A stretch of 64,000 nucleotides of DNA from Luteolibacter luteus (GCF_012913485.1 NZ_CP051774.1:5394001-5458000), one strand, 5' to 3'. Shown: positions 43,747 to 52,585, counted from the first letter of the stretch. The notes: generated by a model not told the origin, from the sequence alone. Translations and numbers: made by a program.

Positions 43747-45063
43747 ATGAATTTGTATCCGCTCAAGGGGCTGCCGCAGCAGAAGCAATTGTGGAGCTGG
43801 ATCTCGTATGACGTGGCAAACCAGTCGTTCACCCTGATTGTGAACACGCTGCTCTTCTCCGTCTTCTTCACCGATGTGGTGGTGACCTCGAAGGGGAATG
43901 AGAACCAGCTCTGGTCGATCACCTTCGGCGCCAGCATGCTGCTGGCAGCTCTGGCATCCCCGATCGCCGGCGCGGCGGCGGACGAACGGGCCTGGAAAAA
44001 GGAAGGCCTGATCGTCACCGGCTTCATCTGCGCCATTTTCACCTGCCTGCTCGCCCTCATTCAGCCCGGCCAGGTTTGGCTGGCCATGCTGCTCTACATC
44101 CCGGCGAACTTCGCCTTCTCCGTGGGGGAGAACTTCCTCGCTAGCTTCCTGCCCAGCCTCGCGCGGCAGGATCAGGTCGGCAGGGTCAGCGGCTTTTCCT
44201 GGGGCTGCGCCTACGCGGCCGCCTTGTTCCTGCTCTGTGTCACCGCGGCAGCGATCGTCGGCTTCGGCCTGAAAGATCAGCCTCGTCCTTTCTTTGTCTT
44301 CGCTGGCGTCTGGTTCCTCGCCTTCATGATCCCGGTGATGCTCTGGTTGAAAGAGCCGGAGCTGAACCGCCCCGAACACCCGGGCAAGAACCTGCTCACC
44401 GTCGGCTTTGTCCGCCTCGGCGAGACCCTCCGCCATCTCAAAGGCTACCGCGATCTGGCCACGCTCCTGCTCGCCTCGCTCTTCTACGGCACCGGCATGA
44501 GCGTGGTGGTCTTCTTCGCCAGCAATCTCGCGAAGGAATACGGCTTCAAGGACGTGGAGCGGGTGATCTTCCTCGCGGTGATCACGGTTTCAGGAATCAT
44601 CGGCACCATCATCCCCATGCTGTTCCAGGACCGCGTGGGTCACCGGCGTTCCACCGTCGTACTACTGGTCGTCTGGATCCTCGCGGCGGTCAGCTTCGCA
44701 TTCTACGCCTACCGCCATGAGGTCTTTGTGGCGGCCGGCGGTGACCCGGAGGGCTTCATCAAATGGCCGCTGTGGGTCATCGGGAATCTTCTTGGCTTCG
44801 GTCTGGGCTCCCTCGGTTCCGCGAACCGCGCCTTTGTCGGCTACCTCGCACCGCCGGATCGCGCGGCGGAGGTCTTCGGCCTCTGGGGGATGATGTTCAA
44901 GCTGGCGGCGATCATGACCTTCCCCTTCGCCTATGCCCGCGACAAGCTGGGCACTCCGCAGGCCCTCGTGCTCCTGGCCGGCTTCCTCATCGTCGGCCTG
45001 ATCCTCACCTTTCTGGTGAACGAAAAGCGCGGGCATGCCGCAGCCCAGAGCGGGGTCTTGTAG
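43747..45063 (+). CDS. MFS transporter, UMF1/Atg22-like
   Basis: 438 residues from ATG 43747 (an in-frame ATG at 43720 adds nine residues). About twelve hydrophobic segments are visible, and the opening LWSWISYDVANQSFTLIVNTLLFSVFF matches the UMF1/Atg22 subfamily, whose members start with W-x-x-Y-D-x-A-N-x-x-F. Members are thought to export amino acids or unknown small molecules. The transporter is not clustered with an obvious biosynthetic gene; hisA follows 60 bases after it in the same direction. Confidence 0.82.
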   Translation: MNLYPLKGLPQQKQLWSWISYDVANQSFTLIVNTLLFSVFFTDVVVTSKGNENQLWSITFGASMLLAALASPIAGAAADERAWKKEGLIVTGFICAIFTCLLALIQPGQVWLAMLLYIPANFAFSVGENFLASFLPSLARQDQVGRVSGFSWGCAYAAALFLLCVTAAAIVGFGLKDQPRPFFVFAGVWFLAFMIPVMLWLKEPELNRPEHPGKNLLTVGFVRLGETLRHLKGYRDLATLLLASLFYGTGMSVVVFFASNLAKEYGFKDVERVIFLAVITVSGIIGTIIPMLFQDRVGHRRSTVVLLVVWILAAVSFAFYAYRHEVFVAAGGDPEGFIKWPLWVIGNLLGFGLGSLGSANRAFVGYLAPPDRAAEVFGLWGMMFKLAAIMTFPFAYARDKLGTPQALVLLAGFLIVGLILTFLVNEKRGHAAAQSGVL

Positions 45064-45123
45064 TCCTTTTGATGCCTTTCTGATGCTTGACGGACCGCTG
45101 GCAGCGCGGAGGCTCTCCCGCTC

Positions 45124-45885
45124 ATGACTCAGTTCCGCCCGTGCATCGACCTCCACCAAGGAAAGGTAAAGCAGATCGTCGGCGGCACCTTGCGCGATGA
45201 CGGCCCGGGTCCGCGGGAAAATTTCGTGGCCTCGGCCGGGGCAGGGGAGTTCGCGGGGATGTTCCGCGGCGACCAATTGACGGGCGGGCATGTGATCAAA
45301 CTAGGCCCCGGCAATGACGAAGCGGCCAGGGAAGCCCTCGCCGCATGGCCCGGCGGCCTGCAGATCGGCGGCGGGATCCACTCGGGAAATGCCCGGGAGT
45401 GGCTCGATGCCGGTGCCTCTCACGTGATCGTGACCTCCTGGCTTTTTGAAGACGGACGTTTTTCCGAAGACCGCGTGAAGGAGTTGGTTGAAAAGATCGG
45501 CGCTTCCCGCCTGGTGATCGATCTTTCGTGCCGCCGCACCGCCCAAGGCTGGACCGTGGCCATGGACCGCTGGCAAACCCTCACCGATCTGGACGTCACG
45601 TCGGCCACGCTCGATCGTCTCGCCCCTTGGTGTGACGAATTTTTGATCCACGCTGCCGATGTCGAAGGCCTCTGCGGAGGAATCGATGGCGAGCTGGTTT
45701 CCATGCTCGGCGCATGGGGCGGTCGCCCCATGACCTATGCCGGGGGCGCGGCCTCCATGGCCGATGTGGAAAAGGTCCAGGTCCTCTCCGGCGGCACCGT
45801 GGACGTCACCGTTGGCTCCGCGCTGGATATCTTTGGCGGCAGCGGCGTTCGCTACGGGGAACTGGTGTCCTGGAACCGTCGCTGA
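45124..45885 (+). CDS. hisA: Phosphoribosylformimino-AICAR ribotide isomerase, eukaryote-type
   Basis: 253 residues. A TIM-barrel isomerase of histidine synthesis that converts ProFAR to PRFAR. The sequence follows the eukaryotic HIS6 type rather than the usual bacterial HisA: FRPCIDLHQGKVKQIVGGTL at the start, HVIKLGPGNDEAAREAL, SHVIVTSWLF, and LIHAADVEGLCGGID are near-identical in the yeast and plant enzymes as I know them. The catalytic Asp of CIDLH and Asp in IHAADVEG are present. No other histidine gene is adjacent. This variant is also known from some bacteria, so either an old transfer or a shared ancestral type is possible. Confidence 0.88.
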   Translation: MTQFRPCIDLHQGKVKQIVGGTLRDDGPGPRENFVASAGAGEFAGMFRGDQLTGGHVIKLGPGNDEAAREALAAWPGGLQIGGGIHSGNAREWLDAGASHVIVTSWLFEDGRFSEDRVKELVEKIGASRLVIDLSCRRTAQGWTVAMDRWQTLTDLDVTSATLDRLAPWCDEFLIHAADVEGLCGGIDGELVSMLGAWGGRPMTYAGGAASMADVEKVQVLSGGTVDVTVGSALDIFGGSGVRYGELVSWNRR

Positions 45886-45930
45886 ATTTGGCTTTGAGAT
45901 TTCCGAATCCCGCCCTGAAATGGGGCCGCG

Positions 45931-46668
45931 ATGTCGAAGTCTCCCGACTTTCCTTACCTCCCCGCGCCCTTCGAACTTGAGCGTGAGTTGCTCGATCAGC
46001 TCAGCAACCATCCCGGCAACCAGCGCTGCGTGGTCGGGCGGGACGAACTGCTGCTGATCACCCACGATGTCCCGCGGGGCGGCACCCCCAGCCGGGACGC
46101 ATTGGTCTTCTGGCGCCGGCAGGATGAAGTCTGGGTGGACTTTTCCGGTACCAAGGGCTTCCGCAAGCTCGGGGAATTGCTCGACCGCTACACCCGCGTC
46201 ATCACCGAGCAGCAGACCCTTCTCGACCAAACCACCTCCGCTGCGGCGGTTTTCAAGTTGGCCCGTTCTGCCGGACCTCTCGCCCGCGCCGCGAAGAATC
46301 TCGCCACCGCCATCGATCAAACTCTCTCGAACGATGAGGACAACCGCGAGCTCCGCTCCTATCGCGATCGCGCCCGCGAGGTCGAGCGCGCTGCGGATCA
46401 GGCGAATCAGGATGCCCGCCTCGCCCTCGAATTCCAACAGGTCGAGCTCGTCGAAAAGCAGCAGCAGTCGATCGACAAGTTGACCCGCGTCGCCACGATG
46501 CTCGTCTTCCTGATGATTGCCGCGTTTCCCATCTTCATCTTTGGAGCGGTGGGCAGCATGAATGGCGGCCTGTCCCGAGTCTGGTTCTGGCTCTTCCTGA
46601 TCGCAGGTCTCGGCGGGGGGGCTGGGCTCGTCTACTTCCTTATTCGTCGAATCGGGCTGCGGCCATGA
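45931..46668 (+). CDS. Membrane protein with coiled coil, upstream partner of MtfA
   Basis: 245 residues. Residues 1-70 look globular, 75-180 are strongly helical and likely coiled coil with many Glu, Gln, Asp and Arg (VELVEKQQQSIDKLTRV), and two transmembrane helices lie near 186-205 (ATMLVFLMIAAFPIFIFGAV) and 215-238. The family is not one I recognise. It overlaps the following peptidase gene by four bases (ATGA at 46665-46668), which points to translational coupling and a shared role, perhaps membrane presentation of or substrate delivery to the peptidase. Confidence 0.7.
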   Translation: MSKSPDFPYLPAPFELERELLDQLSNHPGNQRCVVGRDELLLITHDVPRGGTPSRDALVFWRRQDEVWVDFSGTKGFRKLGELLDRYTRVITEQQTLLDQTTSAAAVFKLARSAGPLARAAKNLATAIDQTLSNDEDNRELRSYRDRAREVERAADQANQDARLALEFQQVELVEKQQQSIDKLTRVATMLVFLMIAAFPIFIFGAVGSMNGGLSRVWFWLFLIAGLGGGAGLVYFLIRRIGLRP

Positions 46669-47477
46669 CCGGGCTGCTGATCCTGATCGGTGGTCTGGTC
46701 TGCGTGGGAGCTTTCGTCTTCTGGCATTCCCGGCGGGCGGAGAAGCTGCGCTCAAAGCTTCGCGAGAATCGTCTGGATGAAAGCCAGCGCGCCTTGGTGA
46801 TCGCGAATTTCCCGCTTTGGGAAAAGGTTCCCGAGGATATTCGCGAAGATGCGGAGCGCTGGATGCAGGTCTTCCTCGCGGAGAAAAGCTTCGAGCCTTG
46901 TGGCGGCTTGGCGGAGGTCACCGAGGAAATGCGTCTCGCGATCGCGGCCCCTGCTTGCCTGCTCATCGCGCGCCGCCCGCAGGATTACTACGATAGGCTT
47001 CGTAGTATCCTCGTCTATCCGGATGCTTTCTCGGTGAAAGACGAGTGGGGTATCGAGGACATCCGCCTCGGCGAATCCTGGGGCACCGGCAGCGTGGTGC
47101 TTTCTTGGCAGACCGTGAAGCAGGGCGACCTCAATCCGGAGGACGGCCTCAATGTGGTGCTGCACGAATTCGCGCACCAGATCGATCAAGAGGACGGAGC
47201 CGCGGATGGCGTCCCGGAGTTTGAAGAGCTCACCGATTACGGCAAGTGGTCCGAGGCCTTCCTTCCTGCCTACGATGAGTTCTGCGAGCGGGTGAACGCC
47301 GGAAAACGGAGTGTACTGGATGATTACGGCGCGGAAAGCCCTGCGGAATTCTTCGCCGTCGCCACGGAGACCTTCTTCGAAAGGGCAAAGGGCCTGAAGC
47401 GCGAGGAGCCCGAGATCTATGCCGAGCTCGTGAAGTTCTACGGGATGGATCCGGGCGAGTGGGAGCGAGGTGAATGA
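46665..47477 (+). CDS. mtfA: Zinc-dependent peptidase, MtfA family (M90), membrane-anchored
   Basis: 270 residues with an N-terminal transmembrane helix (about 3-22, GLLILIGGLVCVGAFVFW). The zinc-peptidase motif HEFAHQID is at 167-174 (His167 and His171) with the third-ligand region SPAEFFAVATETFFE near residue 230. Family motifs RYDRLRSILVYPDAF-like (YDRLRSILVYPDAF) and the Gly-Ser-Val-Val-Leu-Ser-Trp segment are also present. In enterobacteria MtfA controls the glucose phosphotransferase system through the Mlc repressor; no such genes are here, so a different target is expected. It is coupled to the preceding membrane protein. Confidence 0.85.
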   Translation: MTGLLILIGGLVCVGAFVFWHSRRAEKLRSKLRENRLDESQRALVIANFPLWEKVPEDIREDAERWMQVFLAEKSFEPCGGLAEVTEEMRLAIAAPACLLIARRPQDYYDRLRSILVYPDAFSVKDEWGIEDIRLGESWGTGSVVLSWQTVKQGDLNPEDGLNVVLHEFAHQIDQEDGAADGVPEFEELTDYGKWSEAFLPAYDEFCERVNAGKRSVLDDYGAESPAEFFAVATETFFERAKGLKREEPEIYAELVKFYGMDPGEWERGE

Positions 47478-47617
47478 CCAATCATCTCCCGGGAAATCCT
47501 AGGGTTGCCTTTTTCCTGCGAAGTGCAACCTCGATCAATGATCGGGGGATTGATGATGAAGGATTTACCCCTGTGCTTGCCCTCCGCCGCGAAAGCCGTC
47601 AGAAAAGCCGGGCCGAT

Positions 47618-48805
47618 ATGATCATTTCGCCTAAGATCCGTGGATTCATCTGCACGACCGCCCATCCCGATGGCTGCGCCGCGCACGTTCAGGAGCAGAT
47701 CGACTATGTGAAGTCGAAACCCGCGCTGGCCCACGGGCCGAAGAAGGTCCTCGTGATTGGTTCCTCCACTGGCTATGGCCTCGCCTCCCGCATCGTCCCG
47801 GCCTTCGGTGCCGGTGCCGCCACCATCGGCGTGTTCTTCGAAAAGGAAGGTGAAGAGAAGAAGACCGCCTCAGCCGGTTGGTACAACTCCGTGGCCTTCG
47901 AAGAAGCCGCAACGAAAGAAGGACTCTACGCAAAGAGCTTCAATGGCGATGCCTTCTCCAATGAAGTGAAGCAGCAGGTGATCGATGCCATCCGTGCCGA
48001 TCTCGGCCAAGTGGACATGGTCATCTACAGCCTTGCTTCCCCGCGCCGTACCGATCCGGTCACCGGCGAGGTCTACAAGTCCGTGCTCAAGCCGACCGGC
48101 CAGACCTACACCAACAAGAATCTCAATACCGACAAGAAGGAGATCACCGAGGTCACCATCGAACCCGCGAACGAAGACGAGATTGCCCAGACGGTGAAGG
48201 TCATGGGTGGCGAGGACTGGAAGCTGTGGATCGATGCGCTTTCAGAAGCCGGCGTGCTCGCCGATGGCTTCAAGACCGTGGCCTACTCCTATATCGGGCC
48301 GGAATTGACTTGGGCGATCTATACCGATGGCACCATCGGCCGTGCCAAGGTTCACCTCGAAGAGACCGCTAAGGAGCTCAACGCCAGCTACGGTGCCAGC
48401 ACCGCAGTGGTGTCCGTGAACAAGGCCTTGGTTACGCAGGCCAGTTCCGCGATCCCGGTGGTTCCGCTTTATATCTCCATCCTCTACAAGCTCATGAAGG
48501 CGAAGGGTACACACGAGGGCTGTATCGAGCAGATCCAGCGTCTCTTCGCCGATCACTACGATGCTCCCGGCGGACCGAAGCTTGATGAGAAAGGCCGTAT
48601 CCGCATCGACGACTGGGAGATGAACCCGGAGATCCAAGCCGAAGTGGAGAAGATCTGGGCGACGGTCAGCACGGAAACCATCGACGAAGTCTCCGACTTC
48701 GAAGGCTATCAGAAAGAATTCTATCGTCTCTTCGGTTTCGGACTGAAGGGGATCGACTATGATGCGGACGCGGATCCCGTTCGCCCGATGCCGAGCCAAG
48801 CCTAA
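47618..48805 (+). CDS. fabV: Trans-2-enoyl-ACP/CoA reductase FabV
   Basis: 395 residues from ATG 47618; longer frames begin in unrelated sequence. The NADH-binding motif GSSTGYGLASR starts near residue 47. The catalytic Tyr235-x8-Lys244 pair (YTDGTIGRAK) is exactly the spacing of FabV, longer than in FabI. YSLASPRRTDP and GIDYDADADP are other FabV marks, and the length fits (about 397). It carries out the last step of fatty-acid elongation and is naturally insensitive to triclosan. The gene has its own upstream region of about 140 bases. Confidence 0.95.
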   Translation: MIISPKIRGFICTTAHPDGCAAHVQEQIDYVKSKPALAHGPKKVLVIGSSTGYGLASRIVPAFGAGAATIGVFFEKEGEEKKTASAGWYNSVAFEEAATKEGLYAKSFNGDAFSNEVKQQVIDAIRADLGQVDMVIYSLASPRRTDPVTGEVYKSVLKPTGQTYTNKNLNTDKKEITEVTIEPANEDEIAQTVKVMGGEDWKLWIDALSEAGVLADGFKTVAYSYIGPELTWAIYTDGTIGRAKVHLEETAKELNASYGASTAVVSVNKALVTQASSAIPVVPLYISILYKLMKAKGTHEGCIEQIQRLFADHYDAPGGPKLDEKGRIRIDDWEMNPEIQAEVEKIWATVSTETIDEVSDFEGYQKEFYRLFGFGLKGIDYDADADPVRPMPSQA

Positions 48806-48821
48806 TCATCCTCACTGAACC

Positions 48822-49319
48822 ATGCCACAGTGGTACTACGGATCAGCGGCGGGCCAGTCCGGTCCTGTCGAGGAACACGAGATCCGCGCCTTGATTGCCG
48901 CCGGAACCGTCGTGCCGGAGACCTTGGTATGGCGGGATGGCATGAAGGACTGGACTCCCATGCGGGCGGTTCCGGAATTTTCGGGCCAGCCATTGGCGGC
49001 TTACCCCGCGCCCTATCATGCCCCCTTTTCGGGTGCTCCTGGTTATCCGGTGATTCCCGTGATCCCGAACAGTGGCTTGGCGATCGCCAGCATGGTCTGC
49101 GGGATCGTGGGCATCTGCACCTGCTACTTCGCGATCTTTCTGGGAATCCCTGCCGTGATCTGCGGCCATATGGCCCTTTCCCAGATCAATAACAGCCAGT
49201 TACCCATGGGAGGCAGGGGTATGGCCATTGCCGGGCTCGTATTGGGCTATCTGGAGATCCTCATCACAGTGGGATTTGGCATTTTTTTAGGAATCGCCAT
49301 CGCGACAGGTAATCCCTAA
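48822..49319 (+). CDS. GYF_2 (DUF4339) / DUF4190 membrane protein
   Basis: 165 residues. Residues 1-50 form a GYF_2 domain (WYYGSAAGQSGPVEEHEIRALI, ...VWRDGMKDWTPM), a proline-rich-peptide binding fold. A short Pro-rich linker and a DUF4190 region with two membrane helices (about 85-115 and 125-160) follow. It lies 16 bases after fabV and 15 bases before a homologous gene. In this architecture the GYF domain faces the cytoplasm and may bind proline-rich partners at the membrane. The exact role is unknown. Confidence 0.8.
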   Translation: MPQWYYGSAAGQSGPVEEHEIRALIAAGTVVPETLVWRDGMKDWTPMRAVPEFSGQPLAAYPAPYHAPFSGAPGYPVIPVIPNSGLAIASMVCGIVGICTCYFAIFLGIPAVICGHMALSQINNSQLPMGGRGMAIAGLVLGYLEILITVGFGIFLGIAIATGNP

Positions 49320-49334
49320 CTCTTCTCGAACTGC

Positions 49335-49997
49335 ATGAACTGGTACTACGCAACGAATGGCACCCAGAAGGGCCCTGTCCCGACGGAAGACCTGAAATCC
49401 CGCATCGCCATGGGAGAGGTTTCCGCTACCGACCTCGCATGGCGGGAGGGCATGGCCGACTGGATGCCGGTAGGTAGTATCGCCGAGCTGAAGCCCGCCG
49501 AACCGGAACCACGCGTCGAAGCCGCGCCTCCGGTGTCCGGTATTCCGTCCGCTCCTGCTTCCCATGTTCCGGCCGCTTCTCCTGCTCCTCAACCATACTC
49601 TCCGCCGGGCGCTCCTGCTGGCACGGTGCTGGCCCCGCCCTCGCAAGGCTTGGCCATTGCTTCCATGATCTGCGGTATCATCGCCCTGATCTTCTGTTGC
49701 GGCTGGGTCATCGCTTTGCCTTTGGCCATCGTGGCCATCGTGCTTGGCCATATCGCGATCTCGAAGGTGAACGCCAATCCCCAGCGATACACCGGCAAGG
49801 GCTTGGCCCGCACCGGTCTGATCACCGGCTACCTCGGCTTGGTAGGTGCGATCGTCATGGCCGTCGTGGCCATGCAGTTCCAAGGTCTGAGCGAGGCCGA
49901 GGTGCAAGAAAAGATCGTCAACTGGTTCCCGAAGGACATGCAGCAGCAGATGCGGGAGCAGATTGAAAAAGAGCAGCAGAAGCGGCAGGCGCCGTAA
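49335..49997 (+). CDS. Second GYF_2 (DUF4339) / DUF4190 membrane protein
   Basis: 220 residues with the same design as the gene before it: GYF_2 domain (WYYATNGTQKGPVPTEDLKSRI, LAWREGMADWMPV), a longer Pro/Ala-rich linker (about 50-105), two DUF4190 helices (about 110-175), and a charged C-terminal helix ending EQIEKEQQKRQ not found in the shorter copy. The two share the QGLAIASMICG / NSGLAIASMVCG core. A tandem duplication that has diverged in linker and tail is the simplest reading. The DUF2752 gene starts three bases after it. Confidence 0.8.
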   Translation: MNWYYATNGTQKGPVPTEDLKSRIAMGEVSATDLAWREGMADWMPVGSIAELKPAEPEPRVEAAPPVSGIPSAPASHVPAASPAPQPYSPPGAPAGTVLAPPSQGLAIASMICGIIALIFCCGWVIALPLAIVAIVLGHIAISKVNANPQRYTGKGLARTGLITGYLGLVGAIVMAVVAMQFQGLSEAEVQEKIVNWFPKDMQQQMREQIEKEQQKRQAP

Positions 49998-50000
49998 CTC

Positions 50001-50405
50001 ATGAGAAGAATCCGGCGCCCTTGGACATGGCTCGCAGTAGCCGGGGCGCTGGGGTTTCTCGGGCTGCGCTTTTTGTGGACCGGATGGTCCACGGCCTCGC
50101 CGTCATGTGTCATCCGCCGCTTCACCGGGCTTCAATGTCCGGGCTGCGGCGGGACGCGCTGCGCCGTCCGCTTGCTGGATGGCGATATCGCCGGTGCAAT
50201 CGCCATGAATCCGCTGGTGGTGTTGCTTGCCGCGCTTGGCACCATCTGGATCGGCTATGGCGTCTTTCGGGAATGGAAAGGCGAGCCTCGGCCTCTGCCC
50301 TTGCTCCCTTCATGGGTGGCATGGAGCCTTGCGATCGTCGTGATTGGCTTCGGCGTGGTGCGGAACTTGCCTTGGTGGCCCTTCACGCTCCTCGTGCCGC
50401 ACTGA
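50001..50405 (+). CDS. DUF2752 membrane protein
   Basis: 134 residues with three hydrophobic segments (about 10-28, 66-86 and 104-130). The motif CPGCGGTR near residue 48 in the context GLQCPGCGGTRCAVRLLDG is the DUF2752 signature and may bind a metal. The function of DUF2752 is not known; in many genomes it lies near other small membrane proteins like those with GYF_2/DUF4190. It follows the second GYF_2 gene after three bases, so an operon of three membrane proteins is likely. Its 3' end overlaps the convergent riboflavin synthase gene by 23 bases. Confidence 0.8.
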   Translation: MRRIRRPWTWLAVAGALGFLGLRFLWTGWSTASPSCVIRRFTGLQCPGCGGTRCAVRLLDGDIAGAIAMNPLVVLLAALGTIWIGYGVFREWKGEPRPLPLLPSWVAWSLAIVVIGFGVVRNLPWWPFTLLVPH

Positions 50406-50988
50406 AGCCTTCCATCAGCTTTGCCACGTGCTTGGCTAGCAAATCCGCCTCCAGGTTCACGCGGGCTCCCGCTTTCAACGCGGGAAGATGGGTCGCCTGA
50501 AAAGTATGCGGCGTGATCCAGAACCGCGCCTTGCCTTCCGAAAGCTCGGCGATCGTCAGCGAGATTCCGTCAACGCAGAGTGAGCCCTTGTCGATGCACA
50601 AGCGCTCGATCTCCGGTGGCAAGGCGACATCGAAGATGTGATCCTGCCCCTGTGCCTCCAGCGCGACCACGCTGCCCGTGGCATCCACGTGGCCTTGGAC
50701 GAAGTGGCCGCCGAAACGATCACCGACCTGCAGCGCGCGCTCCAGATTCACGATCGAATCTTTCTCCAGATCTCCCAGCGAAGTGACGGCCAAGGTTTGG
50801 GCCAGAAGGTCGAAGCTCGCGCCCTGCTCATCCATCGCCGCCACGGTCAGGCAGCAGCCGTTCACCGCTACGGACTCTCCCATCTCCAGTTCCCCCGCGA
50901 AAGGGATCTCCAGGGAAAGACGGGCTTGAGCGCCGAGCCGTTCAAGGGAACGGACACGGCCGGTGGTTTCGACGAGACCGGTAAACAT
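50383..50988 (-). CDS. ribE: Riboflavin synthase, alpha subunit
   Basis: 201 residues from ATG 50988, which gives the standard start MFTGLVETTGRV. Two lumazine-binding barrels are visible: first half with VAVNGCCLTVA, second half with GSLCVDGISLTI, and the linking VQGHVDATGSV. The enzyme converts two 6,7-dimethyl-8-ribityllumazine to riboflavin. It begins 7 bases after the antiporter gene and is probably in that transcript; the other riboflavin genes are not here. The last 23 bases overlap the DUF2752 gene on the other strand. Confidence 0.95.
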   Translation of the reverse strand: MFTGLVETTGRVRSLERLGAQARLSLEIPFAGELEMGESVAVNGCCLTVAAMDEQGASFDLLAQTLAVTSLGDLEKDSIVNLERALQVGDRFGGHFVQGHVDATGSVVALEAQGQDHIFDVALPPEIERLCIDKGSLCVDGISLTIAELSEGKARFWITPHTFQATHLPALKAGARVNLEADLLAKHVAKLMEGFSAARGA

Positions 50989-50995
50989 GGTGTTG

Positions 50996-52585
50996 TCAGG
51001 GGTTCGGATGGCTCTCTCCGGGCGCGACGTAACCGCGCTCCTTCTCCGGGGCAAACATTTCGTCGATGCCCTTGTCCGGAAAGTAGAACATGCACAGCGC
51101 GACGATGATCGTGGGAATCAGCGCGCCGGTCAGCAGCTTCAGGGGCGAGACGCCTTCGCCGAAGAAACGTCCCAGCAAAGCTTGGCCGGCGGGATTCGGC
51201 GCGTTGGCGATCACCGTGAGGCCGCCGCCGGTGACCGCGCCGGCGAGCACCGCATACTTGAGTTGCGCGGGTAGCCCCTCCACTTGGCTGGCAAGGAAAG
51301 TGATCGCCGCATTGTCGTTGAAAGAGGTCAGGATCGTCGAGCCGATGAAAAGCGCTCCCTTGCCGAGGCTGCTAATGATCGGGGCCAGCCACCAGCCTTG
51401 CAGGCCTCCGTGCACCACGAGTCCCGCGAGGAAGAAGCCGACAAGAATGGGTCCTCGCAATTGGATTGCCGTTTGGTGGTGGGCGGTGGCCTGCGAGAAG
51501 GCGAGGAAAAACAGGAAGCCCCCGATGAAGAGCGGGGGATAGTGGGCGAAGGCCACGGTCCATGCCATGAAGCCGAGGTGCGCGAGGGTGATGAAGAAGG
51601 GAATCGGCCGCGCTTTCTCCTTCAGGTCTCCGATGCCATCGCCATCATGATCACCCGCGCGTGTTCTCATCGCGACGAGTTCCTTCCGGAAGAAGAGATA
51701 ATAAAGCGCCGTTGATGCCAGGATCGCGGTCACTGCCTTGTCGCCGTAGTGCAGCAGCATCTCCGTGGTGCTCAGTTTCCACTTCGCGGCGACCATTAGC
51801 ACTGGCGGGGCGGCGAAGTTGGTGAGCACGCCTCCCACCGAGATATTCACGAAGAGCAGACCTAGCGTGGCATAGGCGAACTTCGCACTCGGACGGAGTT
51901 TGTAGAATTTCTTCGCCAGAAGCATCGCGCAAATGGTCATGGCGCCCGGCTCCGTGATGAAGGACCCGAGCAAAGGGCCGACGATGAGGATCGAGAGCCA
52001 CCACGCTGCCGGTGAGTCTTTTCCGAAGCGGGCGAAGAAACCGAGGCAGTTCTCCGCAAAGCGCAGCACCGGCCGAGTGGAGGCCAGCGCCATGATGACC
52101 ACCACGAAGAGGGGCTCGGTGAAATTGACCCCCATCAGATAGGATTTCGCCGCCGTGAGATCGTAGAACCATAGGATGGCCCCCAGCAGCGCGATCACCC
52201 AGATGCCGAAGATCGCCTCCACCTCACCGAGAAAGTGAAGGATCGTGGCCTTGAAGCTCACCGTCTCCTTGGCAGCCTCCTTTCCGATGCGTTTCTCATG
52301 TTCATGCTGAACCTTGTGGGCCAGCCGGGTGATCGGGATTGCGATGAAGGTATGCAGGATCGCCAGGATGAAGATGACGGTTGCGACGAGCAGGAAGGGT
52401 TGTGCCTTTGCCCGGTAGGCCAATTTCGCGCCGATGCCCTCGATTCCTGCACTTGCCTCCTCCTTCGGAAATTCCGCCATCTTGGTCAGGAATTCCGGAG
52501 CCGGCAGCTCGGCAGCGGAAGAAGGCAGCGCCATGAGGACGGTAAAAATCAGCGTGATGGCGAGGGTCCAGAGCTTGATGGGCAT
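50996..52585 (-). CDS. Putative Na+/H+ antiporter (ion transporter superfamily)
   Basis: 529 residues from ATG 52585 with a signal-like first helix and about eleven further membrane helices. GPLLGSFITEPGAMTICAMLLAKKF, NISVGGVLTNFAAPPVLMVA and TSFNDNAAITFLASQ are the conserved half-helix motifs of the putative Na+/H+ antiporter family (NhaD/ArsB-like fold). A cytoplasmic Asp-rich loop (GDHDGDGIGDL) near residue 315 could be a Ca2+-like binding segment. It probably exchanges cations for protons across the inner membrane. Transcribed with ribE. Confidence 0.8.
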   Translation of the reverse strand: MPIKLWTLAITLIFTVLMALPSSAAELPAPEFLTKMAEFPKEEASAGIEGIGAKLAYRAKAQPFLLVATVIFILAILHTFIAIPITRLAHKVQHEHEKRIGKEAAKETVSFKATILHFLGEVEAIFGIWVIALLGAILWFYDLTAAKSYLMGVNFTEPLFVVVIMALASTRPVLRFAENCLGFFARFGKDSPAAWWLSILIVGPLLGSFITEPGAMTICAMLLAKKFYKLRPSAKFAYATLGLLFVNISVGGVLTNFAAPPVLMVAAKWKLSTTEMLLHYGDKAVTAILASTALYYLFFRKELVAMRTRAGDHDGDGIGDLKEKARPIPFFITLAHLGFMAWTVAFAHYPPLFIGGFLFFLAFSQATAHHQTAIQLRGPILVGFFLAGLVVHGGLQGWWLAPIISSLGKGALFIGSTILTSFNDNAAITFLASQVEGLPAQLKYAVLAGAVTGGGLTVIANAPNPAGQALLGRFFGEGVSPLKLLTGALIPTIIVALCMFYFPDKGIDEMFAPEKERGYVAPGESHPNP

